From NCBI RefSeq assembly GCF_037120705.1, contig NZ_JAWLJU010000001.1:372001-436000 (forward strand): a DNA stretch of 64,000 nucleotides, written 5' to 3'. Both the position numbers and the translations under genes were made by a program. Below, one piece after another: positions 1-12,800 of this stretch (position 1 is the stretch's first letter; every line of letters starts with the position of its first letter). The DNA comes from Pseudoalteromonas sp. UG3-2. Lineage in GTDB: Bacteria; Pseudomonadota; Gammaproteobacteria; Enterobacterales; Alteromonadaceae. The notes under the pieces were generated by a model that saw nothing but the letters and a program-made list of their open reading frames with translations, had not been told where the DNA came from and ran no database searches.

Positions 1-289
1 AGAGCTTCTATTTCGTGCTTTTCTAATAGGTGTTTTGAGTGAGCAACTTGGTACATTACCCAGCCTGTTGCTCAGCAGTGCGGCCTTCGGCATATGTCAC
101 TGTTATCAAGGCTGGAAAAATATTATAAGAACTGCATTAATCGGGTTATTGCTTGGTGTCGTATTTATTTTTACTGAGCTGTTATGGGTGGTAGTGATCA
201 TACATACTGCGGTTGATGCTTATGGTGGCTTAGTGGGATATATGATCAACAAGACAGAGATTGACAAACCATTTAAGACAACAGTGTGA
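1..289 (+). CDS. CPBP family intramembrane metalloprotease, C-terminal part
   Basis: This gene enters from the left edge. The reading frame is open from base 2 and gives ELLFRAFLIG, the tail of the EExxxR motif of CPBP (CAAX protease/bacteriocin-processing) membrane proteases. FGICH (FxxxH) and HTAVD (HxxxD) follow at the expected spacing, so all three motifs of the family active site are visible. The remaining sequence forms two or three hydrophobic helices. A TTG at 35 lies inside the EExxxR motif and cannot be the real start. The family cleaves substrates within or near the membrane; this member's substrate is unknown. It points toward the 3' end of the giant surface-protein gene and is not co-transcribed with it. 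Confidence 0.85.
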   Translation, partial: ELLFRAFLIGVLSEQLGTLPSLLLSSAAFGICHCYQGWKNIIRTALIGLLLGVVFIFTELLWVVVIIHTAVDAYGGLVGYMINKTEIDKPFKTTV

Positions 290-531
290 GAACTGGTAGC
301 CTAATTGGAAGCTTAAATGTTGGCTTGTGTTCGTATTACGACCAAAAATCGAAGTCATATTACATATTCTTAAATGTATAACAAATTGTTTATTAAGGTT
401 TATTTTAATCTAAACGTTCATTCCTTCAGGCTTTCTCAATATAGCGTTGCAACTAAACCATAGCTTACAGCAATAAAGTTGTTTTAAATTGTAAAACACC
501 ATTTTAGCAACACAGATTCAGTAGTAGACTG

Positions 532-560
532 TGAATTATTGTTTAGTCTATTGATATAAT
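532..560 (+). promoter_or_regulatory. Possible sigma-70 promoter
   Basis: A perfect -10 hexamer TATAAT (555-560) is preceded at 17 bp by TGAATT (532-537), a weak -35. It could drive a transcript ending at the terminator at 814-838. Position is the only support. Confidence 0.3.
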
Positions 561-813
561 TGAAAAATAAATTTTATCTCAATACAGCCTAGCGCTTATT
601 CAATGCCACGTTAGCATCAATGGCAGCGCTCGTGCATCAGCCCTTTTAATAGGAAACATAGGTAAGGTTATCGGTCACCATTGCCTTAACGGAGTCCGAA
701 GTAACTCTTGAGACAACTGTAACTGCTAGTAGTCTTTACACTAAACTGTGACCACCTCCCCTCGGCACGTTGCAGTGTAAAACGGTTCAGTTAATCAAGG
801 ATTACCATAGCCC

Positions 814-838
814 AAAGCCCTCTTGCGAGGGCTTTTTA
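814..838 (+). terminator. Intrinsic terminator
   Basis: A 9-bp perfect stem, AAAGCCCTC / GAGGGCTTT with a TTGC loop, runs into a T-rich tail on the plus strand. On the minus strand it lies just after the stop of the giant gene, so it may also end that transcript, although the T-tract is better placed for plus-strand termination. Confidence 0.75.
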
Positions 839-857
839 TTACAACATATAGGCTAGG

Positions 858-3800
858 TTAGAATTGCACACTCAAGCTCAACGAAACGTCATCAACGTCA
901 TTGGCAGAAATAAAATACTTGCTGTATTCCACCCCGAGTGACAATGAACTCGTTACTTGATACGCAAGCCCAGCCCCAACATAACCACTGGTGCCGCTGT
1001 CTTCATAACGCGTAGAAAAACGCCCGTCACGAACACTGTTTACCCGGTAATCCCAATTAAAGGCACCCAAAAAGGCTTTGCCACTGAGCTTACCCGTTAA
1101 GGTGTTAATGTAGTTGAACTGTAATGCAGGTCCTTCTGGCAGCACTGGAGCCACCCTTGAAAGCTGCTGCTGGGTTTGCTCTGGGTTCTCGCTTAGCCCG
1201 CTAAACTCAACACTGCCTTGACCTAAGTCGATGTAACGTAAACCCACTTGCCAACTTGGCAACAGCTCATAAAACGCGCCAATTGACCAGCTGTTACTTT
1301 TGTCGTCTACCGCCGTGATATCAAGCCCAGCACTGGCAATCTGGCTATCCGCCTCAGACTGACCTGCCGTTGCCGTCAGTTGCCAATCAGCCGCATTGGC
1401 TTGAGAGCTTAATAAACAACTCGTGGTTACCAAGGCAAAGGCCGGCAACACTGCTTTGCGGCGACGAATAACCAGCGCACTCATTAATAACAACACCATA
1501 CCTCCCATGCTCCCCGAGGAGCTATTTTCAACCTGGGTTACCTGCTTGAGGGTCACCGTCACAGATACAAGTCCCTCAGAAGTGGCACCAAATTCATCTT
1601 TGACGGTATACACTATGGTATCAACACCCTCAAAGCCTGAGTTTGGTTTATAGCTTAAGGTGCCATCCATATTCACTTTCGCTGTACCTTGCTCTGCCGT
1701 CGCAGCCACCAAGCTCAATGCGCCACCCTCTGGGTCGCTATCATTGGCTAAGACATCAATAACCAGCTCAGAGCCATTGCTAGAAGCCGTATCATTCACC
1801 GTTTGCGGCGGCTGATTGACCACGATACTCACTACAGCGGTGCTATTTGCTGAGCCGCCTTGGCTATCGGTGACACTGTATTGAATCGTCGCATCACCAA
1901 TAAAGTTTGCGGGTGGAAGATAACGGAGCTGATTGTTTTCAATGGTAACGTCACCAAAGTCAACCGTGGCCCCCGTTATGGTGAGGGTGTCATTATCAGC
2001 ATCGCTGTCGTTTTCAAGGACATCAATCACCACTTCTTGACCCGATACTATGGTGACGGAATCTGGGCTGGCTTCAGGCTGCGTATTGTCACTCACCGCA
2101 ACCGCAATGCCACCGGGGTCGACAATACTGCCATTGGCTACACCATCATCGTCGTTCGGGCCACCATCTACAATTCGTAGTTGCACACACCAATCCCCTT
2201 CAGCTAACCCTGCCGTCCATTGATTGCTGCCTGGAGGTGGACAGAAGCCAGGCTCACCTGTGGTAGACAGCAACTCATTACCATCTCCAGTGACAAAGTC
2301 ACGCCATTCCCCAGAGATTAACTTACGATACACGGCATTAAGCGGAATTGGCTGACGCTGTGGCAGCACAATACTGTAAACGTCACCCGGCTGTGGTAGG
2401 CCAGTTGCTATAAAGTCAAATATACCACCGGCGTTACTCGCACTAGGATCTGACGGTAACTCTTCTTCAAGTAACTGCAACCCACCAGTATTGTTTTGTG
2501 GAACGGTTGCCCCTTTGCGTAGACAAACACCAGGATCCCCCTCAACTAAGAACTGATTGGATTCGAGCGCTTGCTCCTGAATGACATTACAATCAGTGAT
2601 AGCATCCATAAAATCAGGAATACCATCTTCATCGTCATCAGAGTACCCTTCTTGATCATCTGGAATTAAATCTCCATCGCTGTCTTCACCTGTGAGGGGG
2701 GCTAGTGACGGCACGACTTCAACAAACACATTACGAGATGTCGACAAGCTAGGCTGAGCATTATCTGTGGCAGTTACTCTTACCTTATAGATCCCAGCTG
2801 GGATATTGGCAGGATTAAACTCAAATACAAATGGATCGTTTGACACATTAACCAACTCGGCATCGGGCTGCCAAGTCACGCTTACTAAATCATTTGGATT
2901 AGGGTCACTAACCTGCGCTTCTATTGTTACTTGCTCATCTGAGGCAGTAATTAAGCTACGCTCCTCGTTATTCTGTAAAATGGCTGTTGTCAGGTTCGGT
3001 GCCACATTTTCTTCAACAATCGTGATAGTAGAAGAAAATGTGGCGCCCCTGTTCAGCGTGTCATCTAAGCTAACAACTATGGTTTCATTGCCTTCTGAAA
3101 CGCCATCAGCAAATATATTGAAACTGATAGTCGCACTGGTTCCAGAGTTTATGATGACCTCACCTGACTGCAAGTCGTGATCTGTACTATCAGCAGTACC
3201 TGATACCGTATATGGTACAGTCACCGGATAGCTTGGCGCAGGTCCATTGAGGTATACCTGAATGGAGTGGCTGCGATCTTCAGCTACTCGACTATCCTTT
3301 TGCAACGATACCAACGGATTGACATTAAGATTTTGGCTCGCTGTTGCTTGCAGTCCTTCGTTGTCAGACGTTTGCCAGTAAACAATGTGGCTTCCTGGCG
3401 CGAAAATAGGAGTTCCCCTTACTAGTGAAACCGGTAATGAATTACCAGAGCTATCAACGGCGACGGCCGTGCCTAAGTTAACCTTAGTGAATAGTCCGGT
3501 GGCATCAACGGTTAAGTCACTCGGTGCTGTTATCGTTGGCGCGCTACCTGCCCCCGTCTCATTAATTGTAATATTGGCATTCGCTTTAGCTCTGGCTTTG
3601 CCCTCATCCTCAATTAAATAAGTAACAACAATAGGCCCTTGAGTATTCTGCACCGCTTCGTAAGTTAACGTATTGTTTGCTATGAATGCGGAACCAATAG
3701 AGGCTTTAGCGCCAATAATTCTAAGCTCTGTGCCATCAGGGTCAACATCATTATCTAACACAGGAAGTATGTATTGATTCGAAGGCACCGCATCAAAGGT

Positions 3801-6800
3801 AAAGCTGTCGTCTACGGCAGTTGGAACATCATTTACAGACGTCACCGTCATCGTCACAGAAGCAGTGTTTGACTTAAACTCATTGTCTGACACCGTATAC
3901 GTAAACACGTCTGTGCCATTGAAGTTCGGCAATGGGGTATAAGTAAACACCGTACCTTGAATTTGCACCACACCACTTTGCGGCTGCGACACTAGCTCCA
4001 TTGTCAATGTGTCGCCATCAGCATCACGAACATCAGCAGTAAAGCTCGTTGTACCATCTTCGAGTACGCTTCTTTGCATGTTGTTGGCAATAGGTGCCGC
4101 GTTAACGGGCGCCACGACAATTTCAAATGCCGGTAAGCTTGCTTCGAGTTCACCGTCACTCACACTGATTATAATGTTGCTATAGGTGCCAACGTCTTCT
4201 CTCACTGGTGTACCTGAAAGGCTACCCGTTGTGCTGTCAAAACTTGCCCAAACTGGGGCATTTTCGATAGCAAAGACTAAGTTTTCGGAGTCCACATCAG
4301 ATGCTGTAGGCGTGAAACTGTAATCTTCATCTTGATTGACGTTTGCTGATGGAGTTCCCGAAATCGAAGGTGCGTCATTAACAGGACTCACTGTTATAGC
4401 AAACGCTGGCAACGAAGCATCAACTTGCCCGTCAGAGACTGTAATAACAATATCTGAGTAGGTGCCATCCTGACCTTCAATAGGCGTTCCTGAGATTGTT
4501 CCAGTTATATCATCAAAAGTGGCCCAAATAGGCAGGCTCGATACACTGAAGATGAGTGGATCATTATCAGTATCTGTAGCGGTAGGCGTGAAACTATATG
4601 CTTCATCTTCACTTGCACTGGTTAATGGTGTTCCAGAAATAACCGGCGCATCATTCACCGAGGTCACCGTGATATTTACTGTGGCAAGGTTAGAAACTAA
4701 TCCTTCAGCATCTTGCACTGTATAAGTAAAGGCATCATTACCGAAGAAGTTTGCAATTGGTGTATAAACAATATTACCTGATGCCAGTAACTGTAACGTG
4801 CCTCCTTGTGGTTGACTCACAATAGCCACACTTGATGCATTTAATTGGCTATCAACATCAGAGTCGTTACCCAACACGTTAATTTCAATATTGCCATCTT
4901 CAAGTAATTGCGCAGTATTATCTTCTGCAACAGGGGCATCGTTAACAGCTGTAATATTCACCGTGACCATTGCAGGTTCAGAACGTAACCCTTCGCTATC
5001 ATCAACTGTATAGGTAAAGGTTAACATACCGTTTTGGTCTTGCTTTGGTGTGATATTCAATAAGCCATCGGCACCAACAGTAACATCAGCCAGTTCATAA
5101 TTACCCGCACCATCTCCTTTATCTTCGAGTACAATCGCGGAGCTTTCGAAGCCTTGATCCTCAACATCCGAGTCATTCGCCAGAATGGCAAGGGTAGTTT
5201 CGGTATCTTCTTCTGTCGTCACCTCATCATTAGCTGCGATAGGTCTATCGTTTACTGCACCTATGTTTACGGAAATGGTCGCAATATTCGACTTTCCACC
5301 TTCACTATCTAGAATCGAATAAGTAAAGCTGTCACTACCGGTTTCGTTCGCATTTGGCGTGTAAGTAATGGTGCCATTGTCAAGGTCAACTTCTGCCTGA
5401 CCAATTGTAGGTTGTGACTCTAGAGTTATGGTACCTGTAGGGTTTATATCCTCTACATCTGTTGCACTTGCTCGTACTGCCAACGCTGATTTTGCGGTAT
5501 CTTCATCAATATTTGGCGTAAAGTTTGCCGCTACTGGTAAGTCATTTACCGGTGTAATATTGATGCTGACTGTTGCCTCATTCGACTCAGCCTGCGTTGA
5601 ATCCTTCACCGTATAAGTGAATGAATCTTCACCATTGGCATTTGCAGTTGGAGTAAAGGTAACCACACCGTTAGTTACACTCAATTGCCCTTTCGTTGGC
5701 TGAGTTTTGATTGTGACAGACGATGCAACCATGTTGTTTTCAGGGTCACTGTCATTTAATAGCACATTGACTGAATTAGACGCATCTTCCAACGTTGTTA
5801 GCGTATCATTTACCGCGGTTGGGGCGTCTTCAATCGCAGTGGTGTTGATAGTCACGGTGTAGATTGGTGAGCTTGCATTCTCACTGTCTTCAACACGATA
5901 CGTGAAACTATCTGTACTATCCTCACCGCCACTATGAATGTATTCAAAGCTACCATCAGCATTGAGCGTCAATGTACCGTATTGCGGGTCTGTATCTTTT
6001 ACAACAGTGAGACTGTCGTTAGAGTCGAGATCATCATCACTTGCAAGAGAGAGTAATCCATTTTCAGAATCTTTGGATAAGGATCCCCCTTCATCAATAG
6101 TAAAGCTGACATCTTGTCCTATTGGCGCATCATTAGTATTGATTACCTCAATACTAAATGCTGCTAGGGTGTCACTATCCGTTCCATCAGTAACTGATAT
6201 CTCAATATCAGAAGTCGTTCCGACATCCGAGTCTTCAGGCGTACCTGTCAGTTGACCTGTTTGTGTATCAAATTCAGCCCAGTCAGGTTTGTTCACGATA
6301 CTATAAGTGTGAGTATCATCGCTATCCGGATCGGTTAATGTTGGCGTGAAGTCATAAACACTATCTTCATCTACACTCGTATCAGGAGAGCCAGACAATA
6401 CCGGAGCGACATTATATTGCTTAGTCACTGTATCAGTTACCGTGTCGCTATTATTACCAACATCGTCACTAACTATAACCGAAAGTGTAAGTGTTCCTTC
6501 GCCTAAAGAGGTAACATCAATATCCGTTTCTTGCTGTGTTGTGCTCGTGATTTCAATGGCACTTGAATTCGTTACTGAAGTATTTCCGTCAGATATCTCG
6601 TAAGTGAAACTCCCTGTTGACTCTAATCCAGTTAATGTGAAACTAAATGACGTTTCATTGTCTGCGTTAATCAACTCTTGATCGATTGAGGCTGTTATAC
6701 CCTCTGGTGCTGAATTATCTAGTGTGACAGTCGTATTGGCTGAACTAGATGTATTACCGGATGCGTCACTTTGTGACGCAGTGACCGTTAAGGTGCCATT

Positions 6801-9800
6801 AGTAAAGGTGCTAACATCAAACTCGCTGCCACTAATGGTCCACGCACCGTTGTTATCCGCAGTGACCGTTCGACTTAAGCTATTCACACCATCATCAATT
6901 GTGACTGTTACACTGTTTTGCGCTTCTGCACCGCTTCCTTCAATCAATACATCGCTATCTTCAGTTTCATTTATTAAGTCGTCGCCTTCAATTGGAGTCG
7001 TGATACTTAATGCACTTGGAGCTGAATTGTCTAGGGTGATGGTGGTTGAGCCTGCGCTAGAGGTGTTCCCCGCACTATCGGTTTGAGTTGCAGACACCGT
7101 CAACGTGCCGTTGTTAAAGGCGCTAACATCAAACTCACTGCCGCTGATGCTCCACTCACCGGTGTTATCCGCGGTAACCGTGCGGCTTAGGCTATTGGCA
7201 CCATCATCAATGGTGACCGTGACGCTATTCCCCGCCTCTGCGCCGATGCCGGTGATCAACACATCCGCGTCTTCCGCAGCGTTAACCAGTCCATCGCCTG
7301 CAATCGGGGTGGTGATAGACGGCGCACTTGGCGCGGCATTATCTAGCGTAATGGTGGTGTTGGCGGCACTGGAGGTGTTCCCCGCACTATCGGTTTGAGT
7401 AGCAGTGACCGTCAAGGTGCCGTTATTAAAGGTGCTAACATCAAACTCATTGCCGCTGATGGTCCAGGCGCCCGTATTATCTGCGGTAACCGTGCGGCTT
7501 AGGCTATTGGCGCCATCGTGGATGGTTACCGTGACCCTCGCATCCGCTTCCGCGCCAGTTCCGGCGATCAACACATCCGCGTCTTCTGCAGCATTAATCA
7601 GTCCATCGCCCTCAATCGGGGTGGTAATAGACGGCGCACTTGGTGCGGCGTTATCTAATGTGATGGAAGTGCTGGCTGCACTGGAGGTGTTACCTGCCGA
7701 ATCACTTTGGCTAGCAGACACCGTCAATGTGCCGTTATTAAAGGTACTAACATCAAACTCGCTGCCGCTGATGGTCCACGCACCGGTGTTATCCGCGGTA
7801 ACCGTGCGGCTTACGCTATTGGCACCATCATCAATAGTTACCGTGACGCTCGCACCCGCTTCCGCACTGGTTCCGGCGATCAACACATCCGCGTCTTCTG
7901 CGGCATTAACAACATCGTCACCTTCAATTGGCGTGGTGATGGACGGTGCACTTGGCGCGGCGTTATCTAATGTGATGGTAGTGCTGGCTGCACTGGAGGT
8001 GTTATCCGCGCTATCGCTCTGGCTAACAGACACCGTCAAGGTGCCGTTATTGAAGGTACTAACATCAAATTCGCTGCCACTGATGGTCCAGACGCCCGTA
8101 TTATCCGCGGTGACCGTACGGCTTAAGCTATTGGCGCCATCATCAATGGTCACGGTGACGCTTGCGTCCGCTTCAGCGCCAGTTCCGGCGATCAAGACAT
8201 CGGCGTCTTCTGCGGCATTAACAACATCGTCATCTTCAATTGGCGTGGTGATGGACGGTGCACTTGGCGCGGCGTTATCTAATGTGATGGTAGTGCTGGC
8301 TGCACTGGAGGTGTTACCCGCGCTATCGCTCTGGCTAACAGACACCGTCAAGGTGCCGTTATTAAAGGTGCTAACATCAAACTCACTGCCACTGATGGTC
8401 CACGCACCGGTATTATCTGCAGTAACCGTGCGGCTTAAGCTATTGGCGCCATCATCAATGGTTACCGTGACGCTTGCGTCCGCTTCCGCGGCAGTCCCGG
8501 CGATCAAGACATCGGCGTCTTCTGCAGCATTAACAACATCGTCACCTTCAATCGGGGTGGTAATAGACGGCGCACTTGGCGCGGCATTATCTAACGTAAT
8601 CGTAGTGCTGGCTGCACTGGAAGTGTTCCCTGCCGAATCACTTTGGCTAGCAGACACCGTCAAGGTGCCGTTATTAAAGGTACTAACATCAAACTCGCTG
8701 CCGCTGATGGTCCACGCACCGGTGTTATCCGCGGTGACGGTGCGGCTTAAGCTATTGGCACCATCGTGGATGGTTACCGTGACGCTGTTCCCCGCTTCCG
8801 CGCCAGTTCCAGCGATCAACACATCCGCGTCTTCCGCAGCATTTACCAGTCCATCTCCCTCAATCGGGGTGGTAATAGATGGTGCACTTGGCGCGGCATT
8901 ATCTAACGTAATCGTGGTGCTGGCTGCACTGGAGGTGTTACCCGCGCTATCGCTTTGGCTAGCAGACACCGTCAAGGTGCCGTTATTAAAGGTGCTTACA
9001 TCAAACTCGCTGCCGCTGATGGTCCACGCACCGGTATTATCCGCGGTAACCGTGCGGCTTGAGCTATTGGCACCATCATCAACAGTTACCGTGACGCTGT
9101 TACCCGCCTCTGCGCCAGTTCCGGCGATCAACACATCCGCGTCTTCCGCAGCATTTACCAGTCCATCTCCCTCAATCGGGGTGGTGATAGACGGTGCACT
9201 TGGCGCGGTGTTATCTAGTGTGATGGTGGTGCTAGCAGCACTGGAGGTGTTACCTGCCGAATCACTTTGGCTAGTAGAGACCGTTAACGTGCCGTTATTA
9301 AAGGTGCTAACATCAAACTCGCTGCCACTGATGGTCCACGCACCGGTGTTGTCGGCTGTGACGGTGCGGTTTACGCTATTGGCGCCATCATCAATGGTTA
9401 CCGTGACGCTGTTACCCGCTTCCGCGCCAGTTCCGGCGATCAACACATCCGCGTCTTCTGCGGCGTTCACCAGTCCATCTCCCTCAATCGGAGTGGTGAT
9501 AGACGGTGCACTTGGCGCGGTGTTATCTAGTGTGATGGTGGTGCTAGCAGCACTGGAGGTGTTACCCGCGCTATCGCTTTGGCTAGCAGACACCGTCAAG
9601 GTGCCGTTATTAAAGGTACTAACATCAAACTCGCTGCCGCTGATGGTCCACGCACCGGTGTTATCCGCGGTAACCGTGCGGCTTACGCTATTGGCACCAT
9701 CATCAATAATTACCGTGACGCTCGCACCCGCTTCCGCACTGGTTCCAGCGATCAACACATCCGCGTCTTCTGCGGCATTAACAACATCGTCACCTTCAAT

Positions 9801-12800
9801 TGGCGTGGTGATGGACGGTGCACTTGGCACGGCGTTATCTAACGTAATCGTAGTGCTGGCTGCACTGGAGGTGTTACCCGCGCTATCGCTCTGGCTAACA
9901 GACACCGTCAAGGTGCCGTTATTGAAGGTGCTAACATCAAATTCGCTGCCACTGATGGTCCATGCACCGGTGTTATCCGCAGTAATGGTACGACTCAAGC
10001 TATTAGCGCCATCGTGGATGGTGACCGTGACGTTATTACCTGCTTCGGCGCCCGTGCCAGCGATCAACACATCCGCGTCTTCTGCAGCATTAATCAGTCC
10101 ATCGCCCTCAATCGGGGTGGTAATAGACGGCGCACTTGGCGCAGCGTTATCTAACGTAACCGTGGTGCTGGCAGCATTGGAGGTGTTCCCCACACTATCA
10201 CTTTGGCTAGCAGACACCGTCAAGGTGCCGTTATTAAAGGTACTAACATCAAACTCACTGCCAATGATGGTCCACGCACCGGTGTTATCCGCGGTAACCG
10301 TGCGGCTTAAGCTATTGGCGCCATCGTGGATGGTGACCGTGACGTTATTACCTGCTTCGGCGCCCGTGCCAGCGATCAACACATCCGCGTCTTCTGCAGC
10401 ATTAACAACACCATCGCCTTCAATCGGGGTGGTAATAGACGGTGCACTTGGCGCAGCGTTATCTAACGTGATGGTGGTGCTGGCAGCACTGGAGGTGTTA
10501 CCTGCCGAATCACTTTGGCTAACAGAGACCGTCAAGGTGCCGTTATTAAAGGTGCTAACATCAAACTCGCTGCCACTGATGGTCCACGCACCGGTATTAT
10601 CTGCAGTAACCGTGCGGCTTAAGCTATTGGCGCCATCATGAATGGTTACCGTGACGCTGTTCCCCGCTTCCGCGCCGGTTCCAGCGATCAACACATCCGC
10701 GTCTTCTGCTGCATTAACCAGTCCATCGCCTTCAATCGGGGTGGTGATAGACGGTGCACTTGGCGCGGCATTATCTAACGTGATGGTGGTGCTGGCTGCA
10801 CTGGAGGTGTTCCCAGCATTGTCGGTTTGGCTAGCAGAGATCGTTAAATCACCATTTGTAAAACCACTGACATTAAATTCACTGCCACTGATAGTCCAGT
10901 TGCCACTACCATCAGAAGTTACATTTTGGCTCAGTGTTGCTGACCCATCAGTTATACTGACACTGACAGTAACATTAGCATCAGCACCAGATCCGGTGAT
11001 TAATACATCATTGTCTTCCGCAGCATTAACTTTGCCATCACCTTCGATTGGTGTGGTTATAGTTGGAGCACTGACATTAGTATCAATAGTGACCGATAAC
11101 CCAGCACTGTCTACTGTGTTACCAGCGGTATCCATCGCCCGAGCAGAAATTGTTTGAGCACCTGAGGTTAGCTCTGAGCTAGTAATTGTCCATGTTCCAC
11201 CGCTTACCACTGCACTACCTACAGTGCCATCTACATTTGAAATAAGTGTTACCGTGTCACCGGTAGTACCAGTACCTGTAAATGTAGGGGTCGTATCGTT
11301 GGTGATATTATCAGTGTTTGATGAACCGGTATCACTACTTGCACTAAGGTCTGGAGTAGAAGGTGCACTCGGTGCTGTTGTGTCAATAGTGACACTTAGG
11401 CTACCTGAAGACGTACTTTCATTGCTATCCGCATCGGTCGCCTTAGCAGAAATCCCATGTACCAGACCTGCGGTCAATGCACTGGTTGTGATCTGCCAGT
11501 TACCGCCAGTAGCAGTTCCAGTGCCAATGACTGTGGCTCCACCACCAACCTGATCACTGTAAAGTGTAACTGTTGCGCCGCTTTCGGCCGTACCACTAAG
11601 GGTCGGTGTTGTGTCGTTGGTAATATTATCAGAGTTAGAAGGCCCAGTATCAGAACCAGCGTCTAAATTAGGAGTCGATGGTGCATCTGGTGCAACATCA
11701 TCATTCACTGTTATTGTAAAAGCTTTTTGGAATGTCGTGGTGGCATCATTTGTCTGCAAACATACCACATAAGTTCCGCCATTCAGAGCCGCCTGAGTTT
11801 CTAAAATAGAGCCATTGATTTGGAAACTGGCATTATCGGTATCAGCACTACACGTACCACTTGCACTTGAACCAGCGCTTACCAAAGAATACGTATGACT
11901 ATCACTGGTATCAACATCACTAGTTGATAATATGCCAATATTTGCACCGGCCCCTGTTGCCGATTGATTCACTGTAGTATTGGATAAACTGATGTCTGTT
12001 GGCGCATCGTTTTGCGCTGTGATATTGATAGTTGCCTGATTAGTGCCTGTGCTGTTGGCAGTACCGTCATTGAAGGTGAAATCTAACGTGACAGAGGCAG
12101 GAGGAGCTTCCGAGCTATTTTGATAAGTGATATTCTGTAACACAGAGTCTACAATTGCAGACGTTGCACTAGAATTGAAAGTCAGTACTAAAGTGCCCGA
12201 CGAATTCGTTGTTACCGTACCAACTGTTGCTGCATTGTAGGTAAATGTATTTCCTTCTGTTAATGTGCCGAGCGAACCATTATTGCCAAACACATCTTGG
12301 CTATTTGCACCGCCATTTCTCGTGATGGTTAAAGAGGCACCATCATAATTACCCGCACCGGTATTTAACGCGTCTAATTCTGTATCAGCGACAAGTACGT
12401 TAGAATCAATAACTACAGCCGAGCCATTTTCTACAAATGTCCCACCACCATTGAGATTGCTAAATACAGGGACATCATTAGGAGTGATGAAAGTAATTTC
12501 GGTGTTGCCATTATTATCTGCTACCGAAAAACCTAAGTTATTGCCCGGTGCATTAGTCAGGCTAAGTGAAATTTCAACCGCGCTGAAATCGGTGGCATTA
12601 GTGTCTATTTGAAGTACACTCGTGCCATTAAAGCGTACATTACTTGTTGTCAGCCCAGTTACACCAGTTACGGTAACTATATCGCCAATACTTAGGTCGG
12701 CAATGGTATCTCCGTTAAGATCTGTGGCACTACCAACAAAATTATCGTTGCCTGCATTACCTGTCATCGAGTCGGTACCGCCACCAGGGCGAATAGTATC

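Larger units (their letters stand above)
290..857. other. Intergenic interval without a protein gene
   Basis: No convincing reading frame is seen on either strand. The interval is AT-rich up to about 600 and more mixed after that. It contains a perfect TATAAT at 555-560 and a strong intrinsic terminator at 814-838, both facing right. No plus-strand gene lies between them. A small RNA of about 270 nt would fit, but nothing else supports one. Confidence 0.5.

Noticed and set aside
7405..10641. Plus-strand frame of 1,078 codons with repeats
   Set aside because: It is antisense to the Ig-like array. The 312-bp period (a multiple of three) keeps any stop-free antisense frame open. No RBS, signal peptide or family pattern supports it.
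6722..11085. CRISPR-like periodic repeats
   Set aside because: The period is 312 bp, the whole unit is repeated without unique spacers, and it encodes protein domains.
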